Below the pieces are notes generated by a model that did not search any database, had not been told where the DNA came from, and worked only from the letters and a program-made list of their open reading frames with translations. This document shows positions 44,701 through 52,141 of a DNA stretch of 64,000 nucleotides, piece by piece. Every line of letters begins with the position of its first letter. Positions within the stretch are counted from its first letter, which is position 1. This DNA is from V1-33 sp039795165 (GTDB lineage: Bacteria; Verrucomicrobiota; Verrucomicrobiia; Verrucomicrobiales; V1-33): assembly GCA_039795165.1 (NCBI GenBank), contig JBDKER010000005.1, forward strand, positions 97,493 to 161,492. The letters run 5' to 3'. The translations under genes were made by a program, and so were the position numbers.

Positions 44701-47121
44701 TTCAACATCGTCAGCAATGTGCCGCACATGTTCAGCGGTCCTGATGCGCGCAAGGTGAACAATGTGGTCGTCAATGACGTGACCACGAAGATTGAATTCT
44801 TCCATAACCTGCTCGACCGCATCGCCGACCCCGTGATCGGGCCGAATCACCCCGGTGGATTCTTCAGCGGAACGTACGGACCGAATCAGTCCGGTGCGCC
44901 TGGCTTTGTGAATCCGGCGGCGGAAGATTATTCCCTGCGGACGGATTCGCTCGCGCGCAGGACGGCCCCCGGCGGCATCAGTTACGGCGCAGAGATTCCT
45001 GAATGGGCTTATGTGCTCGGTGGGCCGTCCGGTACGGTGACCGACACGGCGGCCGCCTTCACGGTCGGTGGCCCGGGGATTGTGGCATTCCGCTGGAGGC
45101 TTGATGGCGGTGCATGGAGTGCCCCGGTGCAGATCGGAGCGGGCGGATTGTTCCCGCGCGGCACCACGGCGACGCTGCGTCAGGCCACGCTCGCTCTTTC
45201 CGGTCTCGGCAACGGTGTGCATACGCTCGAAGTGCTCGGCCAGGACATGGCCGGGAACTGGCAGGGCAGCGACCCGGCGCGCCTCTACGATGGTCTCCCC
45301 CAGGCCACTGCGACCGTGCGCACATGGACGGTGCAGGCCGATCTTCCGGTCATCGCGATCAGTGAGATTCACGGCGATACGGGAACGGTGACGCCTACAC
45401 TGCCAGCGCAGTGGGTGGAACTCGTGAACCGCACGGGTACCCCTGTTGATCTGACGGGATGGAGTCTGAGCGACAATGCGACGACGCCGGGCGAACAGGC
45501 GATCACGGGTTCGGTCGCGGCGGGCGCTCCCGTATTGGTGACGCTCACCGGTTTCCGGATCGATAACGATGGCGACGCCGTCTATCTCTTTGATGCGGCT
45601 GGTACACTGCGGGATTCCGTGGTCTTCGGGCCACTGCCCGTCGGCCATACGCTGGGCCGCGCCGGTGCCCCGGCAGCATGGACTTTGTGCGACCCGACCT
45701 ACGGGGTTGCTCCGAACACGGCCAGCCGGATGAGTGATTCCTCGCAGATTGTGATCAATGAATGGCTGGCGGCTGGCGGGATCCGTTACCGTGAGGACTG
45801 GGTGGAACTGGCAAATCTGGCCCCCTTCGCGGCGAGCCTGAGCGGCATGGTGCTCACGGATGCGCGCTTCGGCACCGCTCCGGCGTTCCCGCCGCTCAGC
45901 TTCATCGGGGGTCATGGCTATGTGAAGCTGCTGGCCGACGGTGACAGTGCGGCTGGTCCGAGCCACACGTCGTTCAAGATCGACGGACTGACTGCGGAAT
46001 TGCTGCTCTATGGAACCGGCGGACGGCTGCAGGATGTCGTACGGACGTTCCCGCAGGTCACTGATGTGAGTCAGGGCCGGGTCGACAGCGGCGGGGTCGG
46101 CGGATTTGCCTTCTTTGTACTGCCGACCGCGGGTGCCGCCAATGGCAGTTCCGATCCCGGCTACGCCAATGCCGGCAATGTGCTCAATCACCTGCGCATC
46201 ACGGAAATCATGTACAACCCAGCCGGGGGAAGCGATTTCGAATTCATCGAATTGGTCAACACTGGCGGCACGGCACTCGATCTGAGTGGTGTGCGCTTCG
46301 TGCAGGGGATCGGTTTTGAGTTTCAGGCCGGTTCGTCACTGGCTCCGGGTGCCGAGGTCGTGCTCGTGCGCAATTCTGCAGCCTTTGTGTCGCGCTACGG
46401 TTCCGGGCTGAATGTCGCCGGGTCCTTCAGTGGATCACTCGACAACAGTGGGGAAACGCTCACGCTGCGTCTGCCGTCGCCATGGGATGCCAATGTCCTC
46501 TCGTTCCGCTACGAGGCCAATTGGCAGAATACGAACGGCTCTGGCTACAGCCTCGAACTTGTGAGCAGCGGCATCAGCATTGCCGACTACGGATCGTACC
46601 CGAGCTGGAAGGCGTCGGCGCAGCTCTACGGAACGCCGGATGGCTGGGTCCTCTCGCCGGGAAGTCTCCCCGCATGGCTGGCCGCCAATGGATTCACCCC
46701 CGACGATCTCTATTCCGACGCCGACGCCGACGGCCTCGAGAATGCCATGGAATTCGCCATGGGGACCGACCCGCATTCCGCTGCTCCCCCGGACGGAGCG
46801 GATCGCCTGCCCTTGGCGGCCCGTTCCCCCGAAGGCCGGATTTCCATGAGCTTCGAACTGGCTGCGACCGGTCAACCGGGTGGCTACGGCGCCGATGGCG
46901 TCAGCTATGAAATCGTGAGCGGGTCGGATCTGACTGGCTGGACCGCGGTGGCCCGCAAGGGGTCGGCGGCAGCTGGCTGGACGGATGGCGGCGGCGCGGA
47001 ACTTCCTCCGGGTGCTCTCGCGGTGGTCCCCGGCGCAGACGGCCGGGTGCGCGTGACCTTCGAGGATCCGGCACCGGCTTCCGTCCGCAGGTTCCTCCGG
47101 CTGCGGGCCGTCCTGCCCTGA
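38761..47121 (+). CDS. Giant secreted protein with LTD, CotH and beta-helix domains
   Basis: A 2786-residue exported protein, the largest in the window, starting MKQRFSRWRAGMALAAVAAV with a signal peptide. Domains in order are: a lamin-tail domain (about 28-140, VITELMYHPLSVLNSPED), a CotH-kinase-like domain (about 340-730, with NAGVRNRGFSSALGPP and RFRFVPHDLDDIFDIG), a PA14-like or glycan-binding sandwich near 1049 (VKYDDGYRLYVNGVKVS), and two right-handed beta-helices (about 1180-1540 and 1600-2040). Three more lamin-tail domains follow at about 2197, 2329 and 2479, and the calcium-binding DADADGLENAMEFAMGTDP is at 2652. No sortase, PEP-CTERM or Por tail is visible. It is probably a surface or matrix protein. 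The earlier in-frame ATG codons (38674 on) give no signal peptide, so 38761 is chosen. Confidence 0.88.
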   Translation: MKQRFSRWRAGMALAAVAAVPPLSAAPVITELMYHPLSVLNSPEDPAKEWIEIHNPGAAAVDLSGWKLTRGVSFTIPAGTTVAAGGYVVIAADVAKFAASYPGFSGSVIGGWTGKLANGGERVELSDATGVAVDDVNYADEGAWALRVRSAVSFGHQGWEWEAPHDGGGHSLAKVVAASPALEGQNWKVSDQAGGTPGAANWTTVPSGAGLFAVDVRHAPVIPKSSEAIRVHATLPTGREGSAALRWRVAGAAGWQQAGFVADGPAGAAQWPGVATIPPQANGTILEYYVDPDAGNPDAVNDTVPRKARTSSPGAGTETFGNVCNYLLRVDDSYDPARDFTVPANQPLLRFVMTPADQAELTQLQTTSGQQDSTATFNCAFISQDGTGVKVVQNAGVRNRGFSSALGPPNNFHISFRSDDPWKGRNAMQLNCQYGYSQVLGKVLFAQAGLASHDAVIVQLRVNGTDLAESGGRMYGRYALLEGRGGDWASNHYPDDPDGNFYRADDHEPGPVGNPPGNLGSGEFQYEGTNPASYSDTFYKETNEEANDYSDLVELTKIVSAPVTGGTAEQPAISNADYPAAVATVLDLEQFYRYIACDALLGNQEGGLQSGRADDFSLYRGVVDKRFRFVPHDLDDIFDIGAGAGNPITRSLFSYDEQVQNGNTGVVGLRRLFNHPALVPKYYAAVLDAMDRWFNRAAVDPVIDRLFTGWVPATDGSAASPNRGIQEIKGYIDARRANVLSQIPQTYSLNVSGNAPDSIEGYKVTTTGAANFTGTFHVARTWSITVNGVPAQWFYRTAGSDAVGTWRLAVPAGGGSVLRPGLNKVVVRFWDGINGTGNVVQEFVSNVSWLAAGGTTVSGTLTSPGSLAMLAPDGYIPGIPMLVRVDLRDAQGNLNRRAWNSTVNLAASNGVTVSPSTVSLTNGMGSALVTVGGGAVTTQQLFVYGTGGNGTLGSGTPGSEWKHLSDFNVTTLNAFIASSGTTWMTNSFDDSAWTTVRTQAGYGDGDENTPIPDRDYNPSQAGSQNVPCYLFRSRFTIDDVSKVTAVTGQVKYDDGYRLYVNGVKVSNSAGIGDSLALNQYATAAGENTTANFTVPLDLLRNGENVVAVQIHQDDATSSDITFDVRMSATVSTGAADPGPFTLTASVGSLSAGKALTSLGAAAGTAVSGTLPAGVSEWSGVVRVTGDVTVPAGATLNIAPGTHILMAGTSGAGSTTGADLISTGGEINALGTAAQPISITANDPTTRWGEINVGGSTSVWRHCLVSLACHAPGGGHTGTGPCFRLTNGANWTFEDGVVADLVGKTLTNSGNVSMTMRRSQFARCVMGPETDGSAILIEDSNFSEMLASYRESGGPDDEDNIYIHDSGGRPVLLRGSVFSNCGDDAIDLLAGSLTIEDCIVRNAFDKGISLLNNDITVRRTQIIDCDICVSTKCQTGSAETRPFLNVFENCTIVAENHPTNTSDGNFHSVGVHTRNKYGTTTMNITVDLRNCIVSAEEPIANDYGSGTFPLNVQNYCCFFDQGGTNPANPLPSSGTGNLVANPGFSNAANRDFTLAAGSPCINAGDPTLQDPDGSRRDIGALPTGGTGGGTAGEIHWTLAGAPYRVTANTTVPTGTTLRIDPGVNVQFDQNVRMIVNGRMIANGSAANRIVFSHVPGTNLSSDVDPIKLGTQTGAPKWGGLRVYDSMAQENVFRFCDFVNAQGTSPSGSENYGSLGFIRSWGWVDNCTFAGTHLRMCYGRNSKLTVTYTDFPDMFIFDPVLNRIEEPTTDFIAAADNSMEPCKVEYPTSDAEVSGANAANFPNGMPLNGYWRVYFNSFHGNRGHQDVFDCDSGRWSPRDPVTNFQTNGQFVIDCRYNHFYGLAGDEHMDLGGDAYIASNVFENARKDYWTNDTGYSNAISSGDKGSGTTIMLARNVCYDLDHVINCKLNTATIFEHNTVADIHPDFLFQGETVTQQVVCAPINFFIPQDGTNPSYGDGAYMGFNIVSNVPHMFSGPDARKVNNVVVNDVTTKIEFFHNLLDRIADPVIGPNHPGGFFSGTYGPNQSGAPGFVNPAAEDYSLRTDSLARRTAPGGISYGAEIPEWAYVLGGPSGTVTDTAAAFTVGGPGIVAFRWRLDGGAWSAPVQIGAGGLFPRGTTATLRQATLALSGLGNGVHTLEVLGQDMAGNWQGSDPARLYDGLPQATATVRTWTVQADLPVIAISEIHGDTGTVTPTLPAQWVELVNRTGTPVDLTGWSLSDNATTPGEQAITGSVAAGAPVLVTLTGFRIDNDGDAVYLFDAAGTLRDSVVFGPLPVGHTLGRAGAPAAWTLCDPTYGVAPNTASRMSDSSQIVINEWLAAGGIRYREDWVELANLAPFAASLSGMVLTDARFGTAPAFPPLSFIGGHGYVKLLADGDSAAGPSHTSFKIDGLTAELLLYGTGGRLQDVVRTFPQVTDVSQGRVDSGGVGGFAFFVLPTAGAANGSSDPGYANAGNVLNHLRITEIMYNPAGGSDFEFIELVNTGGTALDLSGVRFVQGIGFEFQAGSSLAPGAEVVLVRNSAAFVSRYGSGLNVAGSFSGSLDNSGETLTLRLPSPWDANVLSFRYEANWQNTNGSGYSLELVSSGISIADYGSYPSWKASAQLYGTPDGWVLSPGSLPAWLAANGFTPDDLYSDADADGLENAMEFAMGTDPHSAAPPDGADRLPLAARSPEGRISMSFELAATGQPGGYGADGVSYEIVSGSDLTGWTAVARKGSAAAGWTDGGGAELPPGALAVVPGADGRVRVTFEDPAPASVRRFLRLRAVLP

Positions 47122-47145
47122 GCCTGGTCTGATGTTTCCGGCTGG

Positions 47146-47175
47146 ACCGGACATGGCCTGCGTGCCATGTCCGGT
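47146..47175 (+). promoter_or_regulatory. Perfect 12-bp hairpin ending one base before a start codon
   Basis: ACCGGACATGGC (47146-47157) pairs perfectly with GCCATGTCCGGT (47164-47175) around the loop CTGCGT. It follows the stop of the giant gene by 24 bp and ends one base before the ATG at 47177. It has no T-tract, so it may be a weak terminator or a translational hairpin rather than a classical terminator. Confidence 0.6.
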
Positions 47176-47176
47176 C

Positions 47177-48982
47177 ATGACGCGCGTCACGAACATTGCC
47201 GCCTATCTTTTTGCCCCGCTGCACGATCTCAAGCCCCTGCGTGCACGGTTGCTGGAATTCTGTGCCGCGCGAGCGCTCAAGGGCACCATTCTGCTGAGCA
47301 CGGAAGGCATCAATCTCTTCGTGGCCGGCGCTGCGCAGGAAATTGAGGAACTGCTTGCGGAACTGCGCGCCACTCCCGGCCTTGGCGCACTGACCCCCAA
47401 GTACAGCTACAGCTCGCAGCAGCCGTTTTCGCGCATGCTCGTGCGCATCAAACGCGAGATCATCGCCTTTGGCGTGCCGGGCATTGATCCGGCGCAGCGG
47501 ACGTCGCCGAAGCTGCCGGCCGCGGAACTGAAGCGCTGGCTCGATGAAGGACGTCCGCTCGTGCTGCTGGACACGCGGAATGATTACGAAGTGCAGCTGG
47601 GCACGTTCCGCGGGGCTGTTCCTGCGGGCATCCGGCACTTCCGCGACTTTCCCAAGGCGGTCGCCGCCCTGCCGGAATCAATGAAGGACCAGCCAATCGT
47701 GATGTTCTGCACCGGTGGCATCCGCTGCGAGAAGGCCGGTCCCTACATGGAGCGCGAAGGATTCCGCGAGATCTACCAGCTCGATGGCGGTATCCTGAAG
47801 TACTTCGAGGAATGTGGCCGTGCTCATTACGATGGCGAATGCTTCGTGTTCGATCACCGGGTCGGGCTGGATCCGATGCTGGAAGAGACGGACAGCACGG
47901 TCTGCTATGCCTGCCAGGCCCCGCTGCAGGCCGGCGACCGTGAATCGCCCCACTATGTTCCGGGGGTGAGCTGTCCGCAGTGCTGGCTGCCGCCGGAAGG
48001 CCGCGCGGAACGGCTCCGTGTCCGTCTGCAGGAGAAATTCATGGCCGTGACGGATCCTCTGCCAGGCAGCGTGGCGGCCGACAATCATCGTCCCATGAAT
48101 GTCCCCGGGGAATGCGACGGGGCCAGCGTGGCGGAGTTTCTGGCGAGGATTCTGCCGCATGTTCCGGCGGAGGAATGGGCCACGGTGGCAGCGGCGGGCG
48201 GTCTGCTCGGTTCCGACGGTTCCACCCTTTCCCTTGAGGACAAGGTCCGCGCCGGACAACGGCTCGTCCACCTCATTCCCGCGGACATCGAGCCTCCCGT
48301 GGATGCATCCGTGCGCGTGCTCCACGTGGATGAAGCCTTGATCGTGGTCGACAAGCCGGCTCCCCTGCCAGTCCATCCCGGCGGCCGATTTCACCGCAAT
48401 ACCCTTGTCCATCTGCTTAACCTTGCCGTGCATCCTGACAAAGTCCGTCCGGCGCACCGGCTCGATGCTTCCACGACCGGCGTCATGGTTCTCACGCGGG
48501 CACGCCGCTGGGCAGGCTTGCTGCAGCCGCAGTTCGCGTCGGCTGCCGTGGAGAAACGCTATCTTGCGAGAGTCCACGGGCATCCCGGCAGCGATGCCTT
48601 CCGCAGCGAGGCCCTGCTCAATGCCATTCCCCAGGAAACCGGACGGATCGATCCGCAAGACGAAGCCAACGCCGTGGCTGCTTGCACCGATTTCCGCGTG
48701 CTGGCCCGATGGGACGACGGAACTTCCCTTGTCGAGGCGTGGCCGCGGACGGGCCGGACGAATCAGATCCGCGCGCACCTCTGGCAAGCCGGTCACCCGA
48801 TCGTCGGCGATCCCTTCTATCTTCCAGAACACAAGGTCGGCACCGCCGTCACGGCTGCGCTCGGCGACCCACCGCTCTGTCTGCATGCCGCCATGATTGC
48901 GTTCCGTCATCCAGTGAGCGGAGAGACGGTGCGATTCACCGCGGCACCACCCGCATGGGCTTCGCGACCACAAGGCGCATAG
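47177..48982 (+). CDS. Fusion of tRNA uridine hydroxylase TrhO with an RluA-family pseudouridine synthase
   Basis: A 601-residue two-enzyme protein. Residues 1-285 form TrhO (YceA): the N-terminal ferredoxin-like part LKGTILLSTEGINLFVAG, a rhodanese domain with the active loop VMFCTGGIRCEKAGPYM (Cys178, Cys184), and a zinc-ribbon-like CYAC...CPQC (243-269). Residues 305-370 resemble an S4 RNA-binding domain. Residues 378-590 form an RluA-type synthase with VVDKPAPLPVHPGG, the catalytic RPAHRLDASTTGVMVL (Asp430) and AWPRTGRTNQIRAHL. TrhO adds a hydroxyl group to U34 of tRNAs, and RluA enzymes make pseudouridine in rRNA or tRNA. The frame is open from 47132, but earlier starts lie inside the hairpin at 47146-47175. 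Confidence 0.9.
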   Translation: MTRVTNIAAYLFAPLHDLKPLRARLLEFCAARALKGTILLSTEGINLFVAGAAQEIEELLAELRATPGLGALTPKYSYSSQQPFSRMLVRIKREIIAFGVPGIDPAQRTSPKLPAAELKRWLDEGRPLVLLDTRNDYEVQLGTFRGAVPAGIRHFRDFPKAVAALPESMKDQPIVMFCTGGIRCEKAGPYMEREGFREIYQLDGGILKYFEECGRAHYDGECFVFDHRVGLDPMLEETDSTVCYACQAPLQAGDRESPHYVPGVSCPQCWLPPEGRAERLRVRLQEKFMAVTDPLPGSVAADNHRPMNVPGECDGASVAEFLARILPHVPAEEWATVAAAGGLLGSDGSTLSLEDKVRAGQRLVHLIPADIEPPVDASVRVLHVDEALIVVDKPAPLPVHPGGRFHRNTLVHLLNLAVHPDKVRPAHRLDASTTGVMVLTRARRWAGLLQPQFASAAVEKRYLARVHGHPGSDAFRSEALLNAIPQETGRIDPQDEANAVAACTDFRVLARWDDGTSLVEAWPRTGRTNQIRAHLWQAGHPIVGDPFYLPEHKVGTAVTAALGDPPLCLHAAMIAFRHPVSGETVRFTAAPPAWASRPQGA

Positions 48983-48990
48983 AAGCCTGC

Positions 48991-50166
48991 TCAGGACAGG
49001 CGGTCGCGGAAGTCTTCGTAATGAAACTGCCGGACGGTGCGCAATTCGTCGCTTTCCGGATCCCACAGGCACAGCGCCGGATGCTTCACGCCATTGAACA
49101 TGGTGGTCTTCACCATCGTATAGTGCGCCATGTCCTCGAAGATAAGCCGGTCGCCTGGCTCAAGGGGACGATCGAAGGAGTAATCACCGATCACATCTCC
49201 AGCAAGGCAGGTGCCACCGCCCAAGCGGTAGGTATGGGCCAATTCCCCGGGATTTCCGGCTCCACGGATTTCCGGACGATAAGGCATCTCCAGACAATCA
49301 GGCATATGACAGGTTACGCTGACATCGAGTATGCCAATGTCCATGCCATTGCGGACCGTATCGACCACCCGGCTCATGAGGATGCCCGTGCCGATGGCAA
49401 TGGCTTCACCGGGTTCGAGGTAAACCGTGATTCCATAGCGCTCACGGATGCGCTGCACGAGCCGCACGAGACGGTCGACGTCGTAATCCGCTTTCGTGAT
49501 GTGATGCCCGCCACCCATGTTCAGCCATTTCACCCGGCGCAGCAGGTGACCGAATTTCTCCTCCACCGCATCAAGCGTCGTCTCGAGCGCATCGGAATTC
49601 TGTTCGCAGAGGGTGTGAAAATGCAGTCCGTCGAGGGCACTCAGGTCTTCACCCTCTAGTTCACTGAGCGGAATGCCGAGCCGTGATCCAGCCACACAAG
49701 GATCGTAAATCGCATGGTCGCCCGTGGAAACCTGAGGATTGATGCGCAAGGCTGTCTCAATCCGGCGGCCACTGCGCCGGATGAATTCAAGCCCGCGCCG
49801 CCACTGGCGCACGGAATTAAATGACAAGTGGTCCGCGAAGGGGACGACTTCCGCAAGGTCTTCGTCCGTGAAAGCAGGACTGTAGACGTGGATTTCCTTC
49901 CCGAACTTCTCGCGCGCCAGCATGGCTTCCCACGGCCCGCTGCTGCAGGTGCCATCAAGATACTCCCGGATCAGTGGATAAACCGACCACATGCTGAAGC
50001 CCTTCTGCGCCAGCAGAATGCGGCAACCGGCGCGACGTCGGACGTCGGCCAGATGCTCAAGGTTCCGCCGCAGCCTGCTCAGATCGACCACAAAGGCCGG
50101 AGCAGGCACCCTCGCGGGATCAAGGGTGGCACAGACTTCGTGAACCGCTCCAGCAACAGTGGACAT
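48991..50166 (-). CDS. nspC: Carboxynorspermidine/carboxyspermidine decarboxylase
   Basis: A 391-residue fold-III, PLP-dependent decarboxylase. The PLP lysine is in RILLAQKGFSMWSVYP (Lys55). LRINPQVSTGDHAIYDPC, GLHFHTLCEQNSDAL, NMGGGHHITKADYDVDRLV and SVTCHMPDCLEMPYRPEI are all NspC signatures. It removes CO2 from carboxyspermidine or carboxynorspermidine, the last step of the alternative polyamine pathway that does not use S-adenosylmethionine decarboxylase. The gene upstream (the dehydrogenase) ends 1 bp before its start, so the two are clearly one operon. Confidence 0.95.
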   Translation of the reverse strand: MSTVAGAVHEVCATLDPARVPAPAFVVDLSRLRRNLEHLADVRRRAGCRILLAQKGFSMWSVYPLIREYLDGTCSSGPWEAMLAREKFGKEIHVYSPAFTDEDLAEVVPFADHLSFNSVRQWRRGLEFIRRSGRRIETALRINPQVSTGDHAIYDPCVAGSRLGIPLSELEGEDLSALDGLHFHTLCEQNSDALETTLDAVEEKFGHLLRRVKWLNMGGGHHITKADYDVDRLVRLVQRIRERYGITVYLEPGEAIAIGTGILMSRVVDTVRNGMDIGILDVSVTCHMPDCLEMPYRPEIRGAGNPGELAHTYRLGGGTCLAGDVIGDYSFDRPLEPGDRLIFEDMAHYTMVKTTMFNGVKHPALCLWDPESDELRTVRQFHYEDFRDRLS

Positions 50167-50167
50167 G

Positions 50168-51385
50168 TCAGGCCGTGATGTGCGCGAGCGGGTTTTCCGG
50201 CAGTTCCTTCTCGTGCCATGGCAGGCCGTAGAGATTCATGTCGGCCATGAAGGGATCAGGATCGCATTGCTCCATATTCCAGACGCCCGGCCGCTTCCAC
50301 TTTCCTTCCAGTATCATCTTCGCCCCGATCATGGCCGGAACCCCGGTCGTGTAGCTCACCCCCTGCGCCCCCGTCTCGCGGTAGCATTCCTCATGATCGC
50401 ACACGTTCCAGACAAAGTAATGCTTCACCTTGCCATCCTTGACGCCCGTGATGAGGTCGCCAATGCAGGTTTTCCCCTTGGTAAGGGCGCCAAGCGATCC
50501 CGGATCGGGCAGCACCGCCTTCAGGAATTCCAGCGGAATGATTTCCTGACCCTTGAACGGGATCGGCTTGATGCTGGTCATGCCCACATTCTCAAGAACC
50601 CGGAGGTGCGTCAGATAACTGTCGGAAAATGTCATCCAGAAGCGCATCTGCCGGGCCGTCGGGAAATGCCGCGCGAGACTTTCCAGTTCCTCATGATAGA
50701 GCAGATACATCTTCTTCGGCCCGACATCCGGGAAATCAAAGGTCGTCCCCACCGAAATCGGATCGGTTTCATGCCACGCTCCATCCTTCCAGAAGCGTCC
50801 CCGCGCCGTCACTTCCCGGATGTTGATCTCCGGATTGAAATTGGTCGCAAAGGGCAGGCCATTCGACCCGGCATTGCAGTCGACAATGTCGAGTGTGTGA
50901 ATCTCATCGAAATGATGCTTGGCGGCGTGAGCACAGTAGACATTCGTAGCTCCGGGATCGAAGCCGCTGCCCAGCAGAGCCGTCAGCCCAGCCTGCCGGA
51001 ACCTCTCCTGGTACGCCCATTGCCATTTGTACTCGAACTTCGCCGTGTCCGGCGGTTCGTAGTTCGCGGTGTCCACATAGTCCACACCCGCTTCAAGGCA
51101 CGCGTCCATGATCGATAGATCCTGGTACGGAAGCGCCACATTGATGACCACGTCGGCTCCAAACTCCCGGATCAGCTTTGCCGTGGCCGCCACATCGTCA
51201 GCATTGACGCCCGCCGTCCTGATCCTCACGCCTTTTTTCTCAAGAATGTCCGCGGCAATCACGTCGCACTTCGACACCGTCCGGCTCGCCAGCAGAATGT
51301 CGCCGAAAACATCGCTGAGCTGCGCACACTTGTGAGCGACAACCCGGCCAACGCCGCCGGCTCCAATGATGAGGGTCTTCTTCAT
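50168..51385 (-). CDS. Carboxy(nor)spermidine dehydrogenase (saccharopine dehydrogenase family)
   Basis: A 405-residue NAD(P)-dependent enzyme starting MKKTLIIGAGGVGRVVAHKC (Rossmann GxGGVG at 8-13), with VINVALPYQDLSIMDACLEA, DTANYEPPDTAKFEY, LLGSGFDPGATNVYCAHAAK and AMIGAKMILEGKWKRPGVW. These are the features of the carboxynorspermidine synthase (CANSDH) branch of the saccharopine dehydrogenase family, which condenses aspartate semialdehyde with a diamine and reduces the product. It is the first gene of the operon with nspC, so together they make spermidine or norspermidine. Repeat island B begins about 150 bp upstream. Confidence 0.93.
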   Translation of the reverse strand: MKKTLIIGAGGVGRVVAHKCAQLSDVFGDILLASRTVSKCDVIAADILEKKGVRIRTAGVNADDVAATAKLIREFGADVVINVALPYQDLSIMDACLEAGVDYVDTANYEPPDTAKFEYKWQWAYQERFRQAGLTALLGSGFDPGATNVYCAHAAKHHFDEIHTLDIVDCNAGSNGLPFATNFNPEINIREVTARGRFWKDGAWHETDPISVGTTFDFPDVGPKKMYLLYHEELESLARHFPTARQMRFWMTFSDSYLTHLRVLENVGMTSIKPIPFKGQEIIPLEFLKAVLPDPGSLGALTKGKTCIGDLITGVKDGKVKHYFVWNVCDHEECYRETGAQGVSYTTGVPAMIGAKMILEGKWKRPGVWNMEQCDPDPFMADMNLYGLPWHEKELPENPLAHITA

Positions 51386-51530
51386 GTGGCCGCGATCCTT
51401 GCAGACCCACCCCCCAGGTCAACGGGAATTCACCAGATCACCCGACACGCTCAGAGTCTGCCCGCAAGGTCAACCCCCAGCCCATCGCGAAGGTAACGGC
51501 AACCCCACTGAACAAAAATCCAACCAAAAG

Positions 51531-51590
51531 AACCCGCAAAAGGACAGGCCTCTTCGGGAATGCGCTAACGGACAGAACCCGCAAAGGGAC
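51531..51590 (+). repeat. 60-bp direct repeat, copy 1
   Basis: This begins AACCCGCAAAAGGACAG and ends with AACCCGCAAAGGGAC. It is repeated at 51661-51720 with one base different (the first copy has GGCC where the second has GACC in the core). The two copies are 130 bp apart. Confidence 0.85.
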
Positions 51591-51660
51591 GGCCCCCCTG
51601 AGAGGTGCTTGAAGGAGGCTGGAAGAGTCGTTGAAATCCCATGGAACGAACTAACGGACG

Positions 51661-51720
51661 AACCCGCAAAAGGACAGACCTCTTCGGGAATGCGCTAACG
51701 GACAGAACCCGCAAAGGGAC
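51661..51720 (+). repeat. 60-bp direct repeat, copy 2
   Basis: The second copy of the element at 51531. It includes the segment CGGGAATGCGCTAACGGACA, which does not occur elsewhere in the island. Confidence 0.85.
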
Positions 51721-51770
51721 AGACCTCTTGGGGCGACAGATGGACAGGCCTCTTGCGGGGAGGGGGAGCG

Positions 51771-51951
51771 ACAGATTGGCAGACCTCCTGGGGATGGGCT
51801 TCGAGGAGGCTGGAAGGGTCGTTGAAATCTCAAGACAGTTACCTGACGATGGAATTCACTAACGGGCCGGCCGCTTGGGCGCGGGACGATGGAACGTACA
51901 AAACGAGCGACAGATGGACAGACCTCTTGCGGGGAGGGGGAGCGACAAATG
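51771..51951 (+). repeat. 190-bp-offset tandem duplication, copy 1
   Basis: The stretch contains two repeat cores and the unique segments GGGCTTCGAGGAGGCTGG, CAAGACAGTTACCTGACGA and GGACGATGGAACGTACA. It is almost identical to 51961-52141, with only a few substitutions (for example GAATTCACTAACGGGCCGG against GAATGCACTAACGGACGG). A shorter, more decayed relative lies near 51605-51660. Confidence 0.9.
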
Positions 51952-51960
51952 GACAGAGCG

Positions 51961-52141
51961 ACAGATGGACAGACCTCCTGGGGATGGGCTTCGAGGAGGC
52001 TGGAAGGGTCGTTGAAATCTCAAGACAGTTACCTGACGATGGAATGCACTAACGGACGGGCCGCTTGGGCGCGGGACGATGGAACGTACAAAACGAGCGA
52101 CAGATGGACAGACCTCTTGCGGGGAGGGGGAGCGACAGATG
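51961..52141 (+). repeat. 190-bp-offset tandem duplication, copy 2
   Basis: The second copy, offset exactly 190 bp. The high identity shows recent growth of the array by duplication of a block that contains several cores. Confidence 0.9.

Noticed and set aside
43759..46191. 810-aa and 723-aa (41002-43173) minus-strand frames inside the giant gene
   Set aside because: They are Arg/His/Gly-rich shadows opposite a 2786-aa protein with recognisable domains.
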